21,761 bases of DNA from Nitrospinae bacterium CG11_big_fil_rev_8_21_14_0_20_56_8. Its GTDB lineage: Bacteria; Nitrospinota; Nitrospinia; Nitrospinales; VA-1. Shown in pieces: positions 14,516 through 21,761 of the stretch. Location: positions 4,569 to 26,329 of the forward strand of contig PCWF01000048.1 in assembly GCA_002796165.1 (NCBI GenBank). The letters are read 5' to 3'. Below the pieces are notes generated by a model. That model was not told where the DNA came from, searched no databases, and was given only the letters and a program-made list of their open reading frames with translations. The translations under genes and the position numbers were made by a program. The first letter of the stretch is position 1. The number at the start of each line of letters is the position of its first letter.

Positions 14516-14557
14516 AATGCCATAAATTTCCTTATTCCCAAAGGATTAGGAGCGTGC

Positions 14558-15361
14558 ATGCGAATAAAGCGGGTCATGGGTTGGGTCATCGGTATTCTGG
14601 GGCTGGGTATTGCCCCGCTTTGGGCTGAGGAGGAAATGGTGCTGATTCCCGCCGGGGAGTTTTTCATGGGAAGCGAGGAGGGCGAGGGGAGTCCGGATGA
14701 ACACCCCGTGCATAAAGTTTACCTCGACGCTTTCCATTTGGACCGGTATGAAGTGACGGGAACGGACTTCGAGCGCTATCTGGAGCGGTTCCACACCGAA
14801 TATCCCACCATCACCGGTTGGTACGATCGCAAAGTCAGGCCGGATATGGCGAAACGGCCCGTTTTCGGCCTTACCTGGAAGCGATGCCGGGATTATTGCC
14901 TGCGAAATGGTAAGCGGTTGCCCACCGAGGCCGAGTGGGAGAGGGCCGCCAGGGGAACGGTCTCGCGCCGCTATCCATGGGGAAGTGAAGAACCCGATGC
15001 GACCCGGGCCAATTTCGGCAAATGCTGTTTCGTCATGCGGGGAACCATTCTGGAACCCGTCGGGTCTTATCCCAAGGGGGCCGCGCCGGAAGGTATTTTC
15101 GACCTCGCGGGGAATGTTGCCGAGTGGGTATTCGACTGGTATGATAAGAACTACTACAAGGTCAGCGATTATAAAAATCCCCGCGGACCCGAAACCGGAA
15201 TGTACCATGTGATTCGCGGAGGAGCCTGGAACAGCCTTCCCGTTTACCTGACGACCACCCGCCGGTACGGTGACGACGACGCAAAAGATTACTACGGCAT
15301 TGGTTGCCGGTGCGCTAAATCGGTAAGCCCGGCGGAGGGTCCGGGATTGCCTCAACCCTGA
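14558..15361 (+). CDS. Secreted FGE/SUMF1-domain protein lacking the catalytic cysteines
   Basis: The 267-residue product has a Sec signal peptide (about 1-23, cleavage after LWA), then a formylglycine-generating-enzyme-like domain. It shows MVLIPAGEFFMGS (27-39), the DEHPVHKVYLDAFHLDRYEVT stretch (47-67), LPTEAEWERAARG (121-133), the YPWG motif (139-142), the DLAGNVAEWVFDWY block (182-195) and IRGGAWN (219-225). True formylglycine-generating enzymes use a cysteine pair in the segment after the RGG(S/A) motif. Here that segment (226-240) has no cysteine, so sulfatase activation is unlikely and a binding or structural role is more likely. AGGAG about 5-9 nt before the ATG supports the start. 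It is the first gene of a run with the unknown 305-residue protein (15 nt gap) and SppA. Confidence 0.88.
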   Translation: MRIKRVMGWVIGILGLGIAPLWAEEEMVLIPAGEFFMGSEEGEGSPDEHPVHKVYLDAFHLDRYEVTGTDFERYLERFHTEYPTITGWYDRKVRPDMAKRPVFGLTWKRCRDYCLRNGKRLPTEAEWERAARGTVSRRYPWGSEEPDATRANFGKCCFVMRGTILEPVGSYPKGAAPEGIFDLAGNVAEWVFDWYDKNYYKVSDYKNPRGPETGMYHVIRGGAWNSLPVYLTTTRRYGDDDAKDYYGIGCRCAKSVSPAEGPGLPQP

Positions 15362-15376
15362 AAGTGATTCGGAACT

Positions 15377-16294
15377 ATGGACGATTTGCAATCCAAGCTT
15401 GATGTGATGGAGCGGGCAAAACTGGTCGGCGAGCTCCAGGAAAACTCGGTCCGCATCATGAAGCTTAATATCAAGTTTACCAAGAGCAACCAGAAGCATT
15501 CCCTGGAGCGGCTGGATGCTATTTTCGGTTCGTTCGAGCGGATGTTCAGAAATATTCCTAAAAAATTTCTAAGCGTGGAACGTGAAGTTCGGCTCAAGTA
15601 CGTTTCTCCCCTCGGTCCTGAACGAAAGTTGTTCTTATGGAGACTGTTAAACCGGGAGATGGAAACCCTGGGCGATCAGATGATTCGGGATTTGCGCGAT
15701 CTCTATCAGGGCTTCGGTAAAGGCCAGGAATTTGAACGGAGAGTGGCGGAATTAGTTGCCGCGACCAAGGCGAATGTTCAGGACCTGATCGACAAACTGG
15801 AAGCCACTGTTAACGCGGAGGGCACCGGAACGGCCAGAATTTCGCCGCGCGAGCTAAGCCACCTGTATCAACTCGACGACTCCGCCCTGGTTGATCTTAA
15901 AGTGATTCAACCGTTGCAGAATATCCATCATATCCTGGGAACGCTCCCGTCCCCCGATGGAAGCGGGAACAGCGCATTGGAAGGGATTAAAAAGGCGCTA
16001 CTCCAGTTTGTCCGGATCGCCCGGGAAACCGAATCCGGCGCCTGGTCCGTTACGTCGGTGAAAGGCCGCAAGGAAAAAAAGATGGAAGTGGCGGAGATCT
16101 ATCTGGCCCTGAAAGAACTGGTATTCGGCCTCAACACCCTGGCCGAATATATTCCGGTGGAACCTGGGGCCCGCAATCGTGAAGTGATTCGCAAGACCTG
16201 GAGCGGCATCGAGGTTTTACTGGGACAAAAATATAAAGCCGAAGCGATTCTGGGTGAATTGAAACTGTTTCATGAACTCATCGAAGCAGAATAA
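15377..16294 (+). CDS. Unknown soluble helical protein, 305 residues
   Basis: I do not recognise a family. The product has no signal peptide or membrane segment and no cysteine. It is mostly helical, with charged amphipathic stretches in the first 140 residues, a loop rich in G, T and S near 148-154, and a second helical half. A motif-like stretch, HLYQLDDSALVDLKVIQPLQNIHHILGTL, spans about 162-190. It starts 15 nt after the SUMF1-domain gene and its end overlaps the sppA start by 23 nt, so the three genes are probably co-expressed. A cytoplasmic partner or regulator for the envelope proteins on either side is conceivable, but nothing in the sequence proves it. Confidence 0.75.
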   Translation: MDDLQSKLDVMERAKLVGELQENSVRIMKLNIKFTKSNQKHSLERLDAIFGSFERMFRNIPKKFLSVEREVRLKYVSPLGPERKLFLWRLLNREMETLGDQMIRDLRDLYQGFGKGQEFERRVAELVAATKANVQDLIDKLEATVNAEGTGTARISPRELSHLYQLDDSALVDLKVIQPLQNIHHILGTLPSPDGSGNSALEGIKKALLQFVRIARETESGAWSVTSVKGRKEKKMEVAEIYLALKELVFGLNTLAEYIPVEPGARNREVIRKTWSGIEVLLGQKYKAEAILGELKLFHELIEAE

Positions 16295-17294
16295 CCCGCG
16301 ACGGGATGGGAGGATTAGCCGGCAGGGAATCCAAAGGAGATTTTGGATCGGTGGATCGCTCTGGGTGCTTTTCGGTCTGATTTCCGGATGTGCTTACATT
16401 CAACTCACTCCGCAAATCGCCCCGTTTGAAGAAAAGGTTTTATCGGGGGACGGCCCCGAGAAGGCCCTGTTGATTGATATCCACGGAGTGATCCATAACC
16501 AGGAGCAACGCTCTCTGGCCGGTTTCCCCCTCGAACTGGGTATGGTGGAAAGAGTGCGCGAGATTCTGGATCAGGCCGCAAAGGATAATTCGCTCCGCGT
16601 CCTCATTTTGAGAGTGAACAGTCCCGGTGGAACGGTCACCTCAAGCGACATTCTGTTTCACGAGTTCAAGTCGTTCAAGGAGAAGCGCAAGGTGAAGATT
16701 TATGTCACCGTGGTCGATATGGCCGCTTCCGGCGCATATTACCTTGCGTTGGCCGCCGATCGAATCATGGGGCATCCCACCTCCCTGGTGGGGAGCATCG
16801 GCGTAATCGCCCTCAAGGTGAACCTGAAAGACCTTATGGGCAATGTGGGAGTGGATGTGGAGGTTGTAAAGTCCGGTGACAAGAAGGATTTCATGTCCCC
16901 GCTTCGGCCTCTGACGCCGGAAGAGAGGCGATTATTTCAGGAGACGATCGACCATTTTCATAACCGCTTTGTCGGCCTGGTTGCGGAAAATCGGCCTCAG
17001 ATCGGATTGGACAAGGTCAAAAAGCTGGCGGATGGCCGAATTTATACCGCGGATCAGGCCCTTGAAAATGGATTGATCGACCAGATCGGTTACCTGGACG
17101 ATGCCATCAACGGAATCAAGGAAGACTTGCATCTGCCCAGCCTGCAGGTGGTCACCTATCAACGCCCCGGGGAATATAAGCCCAATATCTATTCCTCTCT
17201 ACCAGGAAATCTTCCCATAAATCTTGTGAATATTGATTTGGGACTTCATCTGGATCGAACGTCCCCCAATTTTCTGTACATGTGGCTTCCCTGA
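16272..17294 (+). CDS. sppA: Lipoprotein SppA-type signal peptide peptidase (S49 family)
   Basis: SppA proteases degrade leftover signal peptides with a Ser-Lys dyad. The 340-residue protein is the short, single-domain form. The N-terminus ends in the lipobox LISG-C with C40 as the lipidation site, so it is probably anchored as a lipoprotein. Motifs include LRVNSPGG (113-120), nucleophile S153 in DMAASGAYYLAL, VGSIGV (173-178) and K205 in SGDKKDFMSP. S153 and K205 are 52 residues apart, matching my recollection of the Bacillus SppA dyad (S147/K199). The start at 16272 overlaps the previous gene by 23 nt, and no strong ribosome binding site is visible. The gene ends the plus-strand run. A weak stem (17305-17315) followed by T5 is the only terminator-like feature downstream. 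Confidence 0.92.
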   Translation: MNSSKQNNPRRDGRISRQGIQRRFWIGGSLWVLFGLISGCAYIQLTPQIAPFEEKVLSGDGPEKALLIDIHGVIHNQEQRSLAGFPLELGMVERVREILDQAAKDNSLRVLILRVNSPGGTVTSSDILFHEFKSFKEKRKVKIYVTVVDMAASGAYYLALAADRIMGHPTSLVGSIGVIALKVNLKDLMGNVGVDVEVVKSGDKKDFMSPLRPLTPEERRLFQETIDHFHNRFVGLVAENRPQIGLDKVKKLADGRIYTADQALENGLIDQIGYLDDAINGIKEDLHLPSLQVVTYQRPGEYKPNIYSSLPGNLPINLVNIDLGLHLDRTSPNFLYMWLP

Positions 17295-17386
17295 AGGGAA
17301 TTGCCGGGCTTGAAGCCGTCCAACTCTTTTTAAATAATGGCTTTCAGCTTCGCGAGGAATTCCTTTCCTGCCTTGAATTAGCTGTC

Positions 17387-17392
17387 TATAAT
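17387..17392 (+). promoter_or_regulatory. Candidate -10 box for the diguanylate cyclase gene
   Basis: A perfect TATAAT in the 201-bp gap after sppA, about 104 nt upstream of the ATG at 17496. The -35 region is poor (TTTCCT at 17 bp spacing). An imperfect inverted repeat (17428-17443, CCGGGGAA/TTCCCGG) lies in the predicted leader. Confidence 0.35.
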
Positions 17393-17495
17393 GCTAAAAT
17401 AGCCTGATGTATTCCTAACTTAAAGATCCGGGGAAATTCCCGGTTGATTGGGATATTTTCCTAAACCGCCGAATCCCCCAAAGCGTCCCTGTCGT

Positions 17496-19469
17496 ATGGT
17501 GAATGACTCCAAAAAACTTAATATTCTCATTGCCGACGATGATGAGGACGATGTTTTTCTGATCAAGGAGTTGATTCGGGAAGGATTGAGTCCCACCAGC
17601 GCGTCGATCGATCACGTACTCGATGCCAAAAACGCGATCCTGATGATAGGAAAAAACTCCTACGATGTCTGCGTTTTCGATTACCTGCTGGGCGACAAAA
17701 ATGGATTGGACCTGTTGTTGGAGGTTCGCCGGAAAGGGATTACCATGCCCATCCTTTTCCTGACCGGCCAGGGAGATCAGGAAGTCGCGGTGGAGGCGAT
17801 GAAATACGGTGCTTCCGACTACCTGGTGAAAAAAAATCTGAGTCAGGAGGCGCTGGCTCGGGCGATTCGTCATGCCCTGCAACTTTCCGAGGAAGAGAAA
17901 CAGCGGAAGCGGGTCGAGAGGGAATTAAAAATCCAGGGGCAACTCCTGGAAGGGGTTTCAGAAGCCACGAATTGTCTCCTCACCGGAGGCGAAACGGGTG
18001 CCGCCCTGAAGAAGGCGTTGGAGATCCTGGGCAAGGCGGCGGAATTGGACCTGGTGTTCATCCTGGAGGATGCTCCACGCCAGGAAGGCGCCGCTTCCGG
18101 GGGAATGGAGTCCTTTTGGAAAAAAGGCGAGAAAAAATCTCCCGCCGGCCCCTTCGACGAGGTCGGCGAAAACCCGGAACATATTCCTTACGAGATGCTG
18201 GGAATGGCGCATTCTTACCTGGATTTGAGAGAGCAAAAAACGGTAATCCTCACCGGGAAGAAGCTCACTCCGGCCGCGTTGAAACTGTTCAAGGCGGATT
18301 CGATTTCAAGTCTTGTTCTGGTGCCCATCCAGGTCAATCATAAATATTTCGGTGCGCTGGGATTCGGGACTTTGAATTCCCCCCGGGAGTGGTCGGAGAG
18401 CGAGTTGTCCATTTTGAATATGGCCGCGGCGGGCATCGGTGGAAAGATCAAGATTCAAAAAGACGAGGATTCGTTTCGCTCGATTGTTGAGGGGACCTCC
18501 TCCCGCGTGGGAGAGGAGTTTTTTCGATCCCTGGTTCGCAACCTTGCTTTGGCCATGCCGGTTCGTTGCGCCTATGTCTCCGAACTGATCAGTTACCAGA
18601 ACAACCAATGCAGTATCCTCGCGGGATGGGAGGAGAACCGTTATATGGACAACTTCACCTATTCGGTCGGGAATTCCCCCAGCGAGGACAATCTGGCGGG
18701 GATGATGACTTATTTCCCGGACAAGGTCCTCGAATCCTTTCCCAACGATTCCATGCTTCAAAACATACAGGCCCGCAGTTTTGCCGGTGTTCCCTTGTTT
18801 GATTCGTCTCTTCGGGTGATCGGGCATTTATCCATTGCCGACGATCAGCCTTTTATCGAAAAAACCAGAACTTTGTCTATCCTCAAATTATTCGCCGCCC
18901 GGGCTGGGGTCGAATTGGAACGCAAGCGCGCCGAAGATTTGATCCGGAGCATGGCCTACCATGATGCCTTGACTGGTCTTCCCAACCGGGTATTGCTCAA
19001 TGACCGGCTCAGTATGGCCCTGGCACAGGCTCAGCGCAATAACAGGATGATGGCCATTCTGTACGTGGATTTCGATGGATTCAAATCGATCAACGATACC
19101 TACGGGCATAATATCGGCGACCTGTTGTTACAGGGGGTGGCCGACCGTTTCAGGAAAACGGTGCGGAAGGAGGACACCGTGGCCCGGTTGGGAGGAGATG
19201 AGTTTATCCTGTTGATGCCGGTCATTCACTCCACCAAGGACGCCGCCTCCCTAGCCCGCAAACTGATCGAAAACACGCGGCCTCCCATTCAATGTGAAAA
19301 CCATTCGCTCGGCATCACCCTCAGTATCGGGATCTCTATCTTTCCCCAGGATGGCGATGACACTAAAACCCTGCTAAAAGCGGCCGATGACGCACTTTAT
19401 GTGGCCAAAAGCTCAGGCAGGGATCAATTCCAGTTCAGCCGGTCCGTCCCTGCGGCCAAATCCGGCTGA
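17496..19469 (+). CDS. REC-GAF-GAF-GGDEF diguanylate cyclase
   Basis: The 657-residue protein would make the second messenger c-di-GMP from two GTP under two-component control. Domains in order: a receiver at about 7-127 with acidic pocket D14-D16, phospho-acceptor D62, T90 and K112; a short coiled coil (about 132-152); two GAF-like sensory regions (about 155-320 and 335-475); and a GGDEF domain (about 490-650) with an intact GGDEF at 566-570 and an RxxD inhibitory site (RKED, 557-560). There is no EAL or HD-GYP domain. The frame is open back to a TTG at 17448, but the ATG at 17496 lies just before the receiver fold and fits the family. No cognate histidine kinase is adjacent. It has a separate promoter region from sppA. 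Confidence 0.93.
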   Translation: MVNDSKKLNILIADDDEDDVFLIKELIREGLSPTSASIDHVLDAKNAILMIGKNSYDVCVFDYLLGDKNGLDLLLEVRRKGITMPILFLTGQGDQEVAVEAMKYGASDYLVKKNLSQEALARAIRHALQLSEEEKQRKRVERELKIQGQLLEGVSEATNCLLTGGETGAALKKALEILGKAAELDLVFILEDAPRQEGAASGGMESFWKKGEKKSPAGPFDEVGENPEHIPYEMLGMAHSYLDLREQKTVILTGKKLTPAALKLFKADSISSLVLVPIQVNHKYFGALGFGTLNSPREWSESELSILNMAAAGIGGKIKIQKDEDSFRSIVEGTSSRVGEEFFRSLVRNLALAMPVRCAYVSELISYQNNQCSILAGWEENRYMDNFTYSVGNSPSEDNLAGMMTYFPDKVLESFPNDSMLQNIQARSFAGVPLFDSSLRVIGHLSIADDQPFIEKTRTLSILKLFAARAGVELERKRAEDLIRSMAYHDALTGLPNRVLLNDRLSMALAQAQRNNRMMAILYVDFDGFKSINDTYGHNIGDLLLQGVADRFRKTVRKEDTVARLGGDEFILLMPVIHSTKDAASLARKLIENTRPPIQCENHSLGITLSIGISIFPQDGDDTKTLLKAADDALYVAKSSGRDQFQFSRSVPAAKSG

Positions 19470-19495
19470 AACTTTCCAGATTGGATCCGGACCTT

Positions 19496-20179
19496 ATGGA
19501 ATCTCCAAAAGTTATTTCGATCAATATCGGCGTTCCACGCAAGGGAATGTGCCGCGATGGAAGCGAGATGGTCTCCGGCATTTTCAAAACCCCCGTGCAG
19601 GGCCGGATTTATCTCACCGAGTTGGGATTTGAAGGGGACGGGGTGGCCGACCCCCTGCACCACGGTGGGGAAGACAAAGCCGTGTGCATGTATTCGCAGG
19701 ATCATTATCCCTTCTGGGTGGAAACGTTGGCGCTGGAGTTGTCTCCCGGGGCTTTTGGCGAAAACCTGACCGTATCGGGCCTCACCGAAAAGGCACTTCA
19801 CATCGGGGATATTTACCGCATGGGAGAAGCCGAAATTCAATGCACGCAACCCCGGCAACCCTGTTTCAAACTGAACAAATTGTTTGGGACCCGGGACATG
19901 GTGCAACGCATTCAGTCGGCGGGTTACAGCGGAAACTATTTTAGAGTGTTGAAACCGGGATGGGTCAAGCCCGGTGATTTCCTGGTTTTGGTGGAAACCC
20001 ACCCCGCCCGGTTTTCGGTCGACGATGCCAATACGCTCATGCATCACGACAAATCGAATATCGAAGGAATCCGGACCATTCTTTCCCTGGGTCCACTCTC
20101 GGCAAGCTGGCGGGAGCATTTTCAATCCCGCCTGGATCGGCAGACTCAACCGTCGGCGCCGCCACGAGTGGAAGGATAA
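19496..20179 (+). CDS. yiiM: MOSC-domain protein, YiiM-like
   Basis: MOSC domains bind the molybdenum cofactor, and YiiM reduces N-hydroxylated compounds as a pterin-Mo enzyme. The 227-residue product matches the YiiM layout: TELGFEGD (41-48), HHGGEDKAVCMY (55-66), the PGAFGENLTVSGLTE block (84-98), HIGDIYRMGEAEIQCTQPRQPCFKLN (102-127) with the conserved cofactor-binding cysteine, and a C-terminal LSASWREHF segment. The TTG at 19481 is in frame, but the ATG at 19496 is the better start. It follows the GGDEF gene by 26 nt and precedes the unknown ORF by 10 nt. The native substrate is not known. Confidence 0.9.
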   Translation: MESPKVISINIGVPRKGMCRDGSEMVSGIFKTPVQGRIYLTELGFEGDGVADPLHHGGEDKAVCMYSQDHYPFWVETLALELSPGAFGENLTVSGLTEKALHIGDIYRMGEAEIQCTQPRQPCFKLNKLFGTRDMVQRIQSAGYSGNYFRVLKPGWVKPGDFLVLVETHPARFSVDDANTLMHHDKSNIEGIRTILSLGPLSASWREHFQSRLDRQTQPSAPPRVEG

Positions 20180-20189
20180 AAACGCAAGC

Positions 20190-20792
20190 ATGAGTGAAGA
20201 AGAGTTCCCCCTTCGTCCCGCATCTCTTGAATCGTGGACATCCTGGTTTCAACGCGAACTTCTCCCTGGGGACGTCGATGAGGTCACCGGCATCGCTTTC
20301 ATGCGTCATCTGGCCGACCTGGGGATCCTCAGTTCCAATCGGGCTGGGGAGTGGGATGTTCCCGGCGCCGAACCCACAAAAGGAAAAGAGAGATTCGAAG
20401 AAATCCTTCTGGAGAAAATCCGGTCGTGCGGGCAATCGGAGCGCGGTTTCGCGCTTTCCTGCTTTTTCCCCGAGGTTGAGGGCCTTCCGGATTCCCCGGT
20501 GCTTGAAGCCCTGGGGTCGTTCAATACACCTTCCAACCGGACCCATCTTTTTGGTAAAAAGGGACCGTCCGGCGGGATGACCTCCGATCCCAGCAACCTG
20601 CAAATCGTTCGGAAAATGGAGAAGCAGTTGAAACCTTTTCTCGATTTGGAGAAAGAATGGGTGGCCCGGTTGCAGGGAACGCACGTCAGCCGTGAAGATG
20701 CCAAAAGACTGTTTCATTACATTGTGGGCCGTTCCTCGTTCAAGGTTCCGCCCAGGAAATGGGAGCAATTGAGCCGCAGGAGACACAAGTGA
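20190..20792 (+). CDS. Unknown 200-residue protein coupled to lpdA
   Basis: I do not recognise a family. The product is soluble, with no signal peptide or membrane segment and with cysteines at 82 and 92. It starts SEEEFPLRPASLESW and ends with a basic tail (PPRKWEQLSRRRHK). The frame is open upstream through part of yiiM, but AAGGA at 20172-20176 and the end of the yiiM frame favour the ATG at 20190. Its TGA overlaps the GTG of the following dihydrolipoamide dehydrogenase by 4 nt (GTGA), which suggests translational coupling and a related role. Codon use is like its neighbours, so there is no sign of recent transfer. Confidence 0.72.
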   Translation: MSEEEFPLRPASLESWTSWFQRELLPGDVDEVTGIAFMRHLADLGILSSNRAGEWDVPGAEPTKGKERFEEILLEKIRSCGQSERGFALSCFFPEVEGLPDSPVLEALGSFNTPSNRTHLFGKKGPSGGMTSDPSNLQIVRKMEKQLKPFLDLEKEWVARLQGTHVSREDAKRLFHYIVGRSSFKVPPRKWEQLSRRRHK

Positions 20793-21761
20793 TTAAGAAA
20801 AATTCCGGGAAGCTTGTGGTTTTGGGCGGGGGGCCGGGAGGATATACTGCGGCGTTTCTTGCCGCCGACCAAGGATGGGACGTTACCCTGGTGGACGAAA
20901 CGCCGAAGCCCGGCGGAGTGTGTCTGCATCGTGGATGTATTCCATCCAAGGCCCTGTTGCACGTGGCCCAGGTCCTGACCGAGGCCCGGGATGCGGTCGA
21001 TTTCGGGATACGGTTCGATTCCCCCGGCATCGATTTGGAAAAACTGCGCGCCTGGAAAAACGGAATTGTGGACCGCATGGTTTCGGGGCTGGCTTCCGTG
21101 GGAAAAGCCCGGAACGTACGGTGGGTGGAAGGAAGAGCCGTTTTCAGGGATTCACACACCCTCCAAATCGCTGGCGGGGAAGAATTGAGTTTCGACCGAT
21201 GCGTGATCGCGGTCGGGTCGCGGCCCCTGTTGCCCCCCGTCTTTCGGCAGGTGGAGGGGGTGATGGATTCCACGCGGGCTCTGGACCTGCCCGAAATCCC
21301 CAAGCGTCTGTTGGTTGTGGGGGGAGGGTATATCGGGCTGGAACTCGGAACGGTTTATGCCGCGCTCGGTTCCCGCGTGACGCTTGTGGAAATGATGGAT
21401 CGACTCCTGCCGGGAGTGGATGCAGACCTGGTTCGCCCCCTGGCGACCCGTTTAAAAAATCAGTTTGAAAGTATCCATTTAAACACCCAGGTTAAATCCA
21501 TCACCCGAGCCGAAGAACGGTTCCAGGTCCATTGTTCCGGAACCGGTGGGGAGGAAACCGGGGGAGAATTCGATGGCGTGCTGGTCGCGGTTGGGAGAGC
21601 CCCCAACACGGCCGATTTGGGTCTTGAGCGGACCCGCGTGGAAATGGATGAAAAGGGATTCCTTCGAACCGATGCCGGATTCAGAACGGCAGATCCCGCA
21701 ATCTGGGCGATCGGCGATGTTATCGGCGGTGCCCCGTTGGCCCATAAAGCTTCTCATGAGG
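20789..21761 (+). CDS. lpdA: Dihydrolipoamide dehydrogenase (E3), 3' end outside window
   Basis: A GTG at 20789 with AGGAG 6 nt upstream (20778-20782) opens a frame that runs off the right edge after 324 codons. It would be missed by a search requiring a stop codon. The product belongs to the pyridine nucleotide-disulfide oxidoreductases: FAD-binding GGGPGGYTAA (13-22), the redox disulfide CLHRGC followed by IPSK (GGVCLHRGCIPSK), an AVGSRP motif, the NAD-binding VVGGGYIGLELG, and the second FAD motif WAIGDVIGGAPLAHKASHEG at the edge. This active-site pattern fits dihydrolipoamide dehydrogenase, the E3 that reoxidises lipoyl domains of 2-oxoacid dehydrogenase or glycine cleavage complexes. No E1 or E2 gene is visible. 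Its start overlaps the unknown upstream gene by 4 nt. Confidence 0.93.
   Translation, partial: MIKKNSGKLVVLGGGPGGYTAAFLAADQGWDVTLVDETPKPGGVCLHRGCIPSKALLHVAQVLTEARDAVDFGIRFDSPGIDLEKLRAWKNGIVDRMVSGLASVGKARNVRWVEGRAVFRDSHTLQIAGGEELSFDRCVIAVGSRPLLPPVFRQVEGVMDSTRALDLPEIPKRLLVVGGGYIGLELGTVYAALGSRVTLVEMMDRLLPGVDADLVRPLATRLKNQFESIHLNTQVKSITRAEERFQVHCSGTGGEETGGEFDGVLVAVGRAPNTADLGLERTRVEMDEKGFLRTDAGFRTADPAIWAIGDVIGGAPLAHKASHE

Noticed and set aside
14546..15499. 317-codon minus-strand ORF opposite the SUMF1-domain gene
   Set aside because: The plus-strand frame has a signal peptide and clear family motifs, and the minus frame runs across two genes.
17305..17330. Terminator after sppA
   Set aside because: The stem GGCT/AGCC is only 4 bp and the T5 run begins about 10 nt later, so it is too weak to call.

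Overview
The window looks like chromosomal DNA from a Gram-negative, respiratory bacterium of about 55-60% G+C by eye. It carries two c-type haem proteins, a TRAP transporter, a lipoprotein-type SppA and an animal-type UDP-glucose dehydrogenase. The combination would fit Nitrospinota or a delta-proteobacterial relative, but that is inference: there is no rRNA or other taxonomic marker here. I saw no CRISPR array, prophage, complete insertion sequence, rRNA or tRNA.

Layout. (1) 1-5582, plus strand: the 3' part of a gene for a long coiled-coil protein built from about 17 units of 31 residues, then mtnP-hemL (4-nt overlap) and eno-ftsB (4-nt overlap). (2) 5583-6478: a long AT-rich leader with a good sigma70-type promoter and a possible 26-codon leader peptide, ending in an HU/IHF-family gene. 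(3) 6499-7545, minus strand: queA, convergent with the HU gene and starting at TTG. (4) 7546-7921: a gene-free stretch with a candidate 100-bp terminal-inverted-repeat element flanked by TTAA, a 14-bp palindrome and a promoter. (5) 7922-10236, plus strand: a secreted tetrahaem cytochrome whose first haem site is CX3CH, a strong intrinsic terminator, and UDP-glucose 6-dehydrogenase. (6) 10310-14389, minus strand: a tightly packed run transcribed dctQ, dctM, a small unknown ORF, ogt, recO, ridA and a small membrane-anchored dihaem protein. (7) 14558-17294, plus strand: a secreted FGE/SUMF1-domain protein without the catalytic cysteines, an unknown helical protein, and a lipoprotein SppA-type protease. 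(8) 17496-21761, plus strand: a REC-GAF-GAF-GGDEF diguanylate cyclase, a YiiM-like MOSC protein, an unknown 200-residue protein, and the 5' part of a dihydrolipoamide dehydrogenase that runs off the right edge.

Most genes are housekeeping: methionine salvage, haem precursor synthesis, glycolysis, cell division, nucleoid structure, queuosine modification, DNA repair. The least explained parts are the 31-residue repeat protein, the CX3CH cytochrome, the NapB-like small dihaem protein behind ridA, the HU leader, the TTAA-flanked repeat element, and the two unknown proteins at 15377-16294 and 20190-20792. No single element is clearly a new system. The strongest leads are listed as findings.
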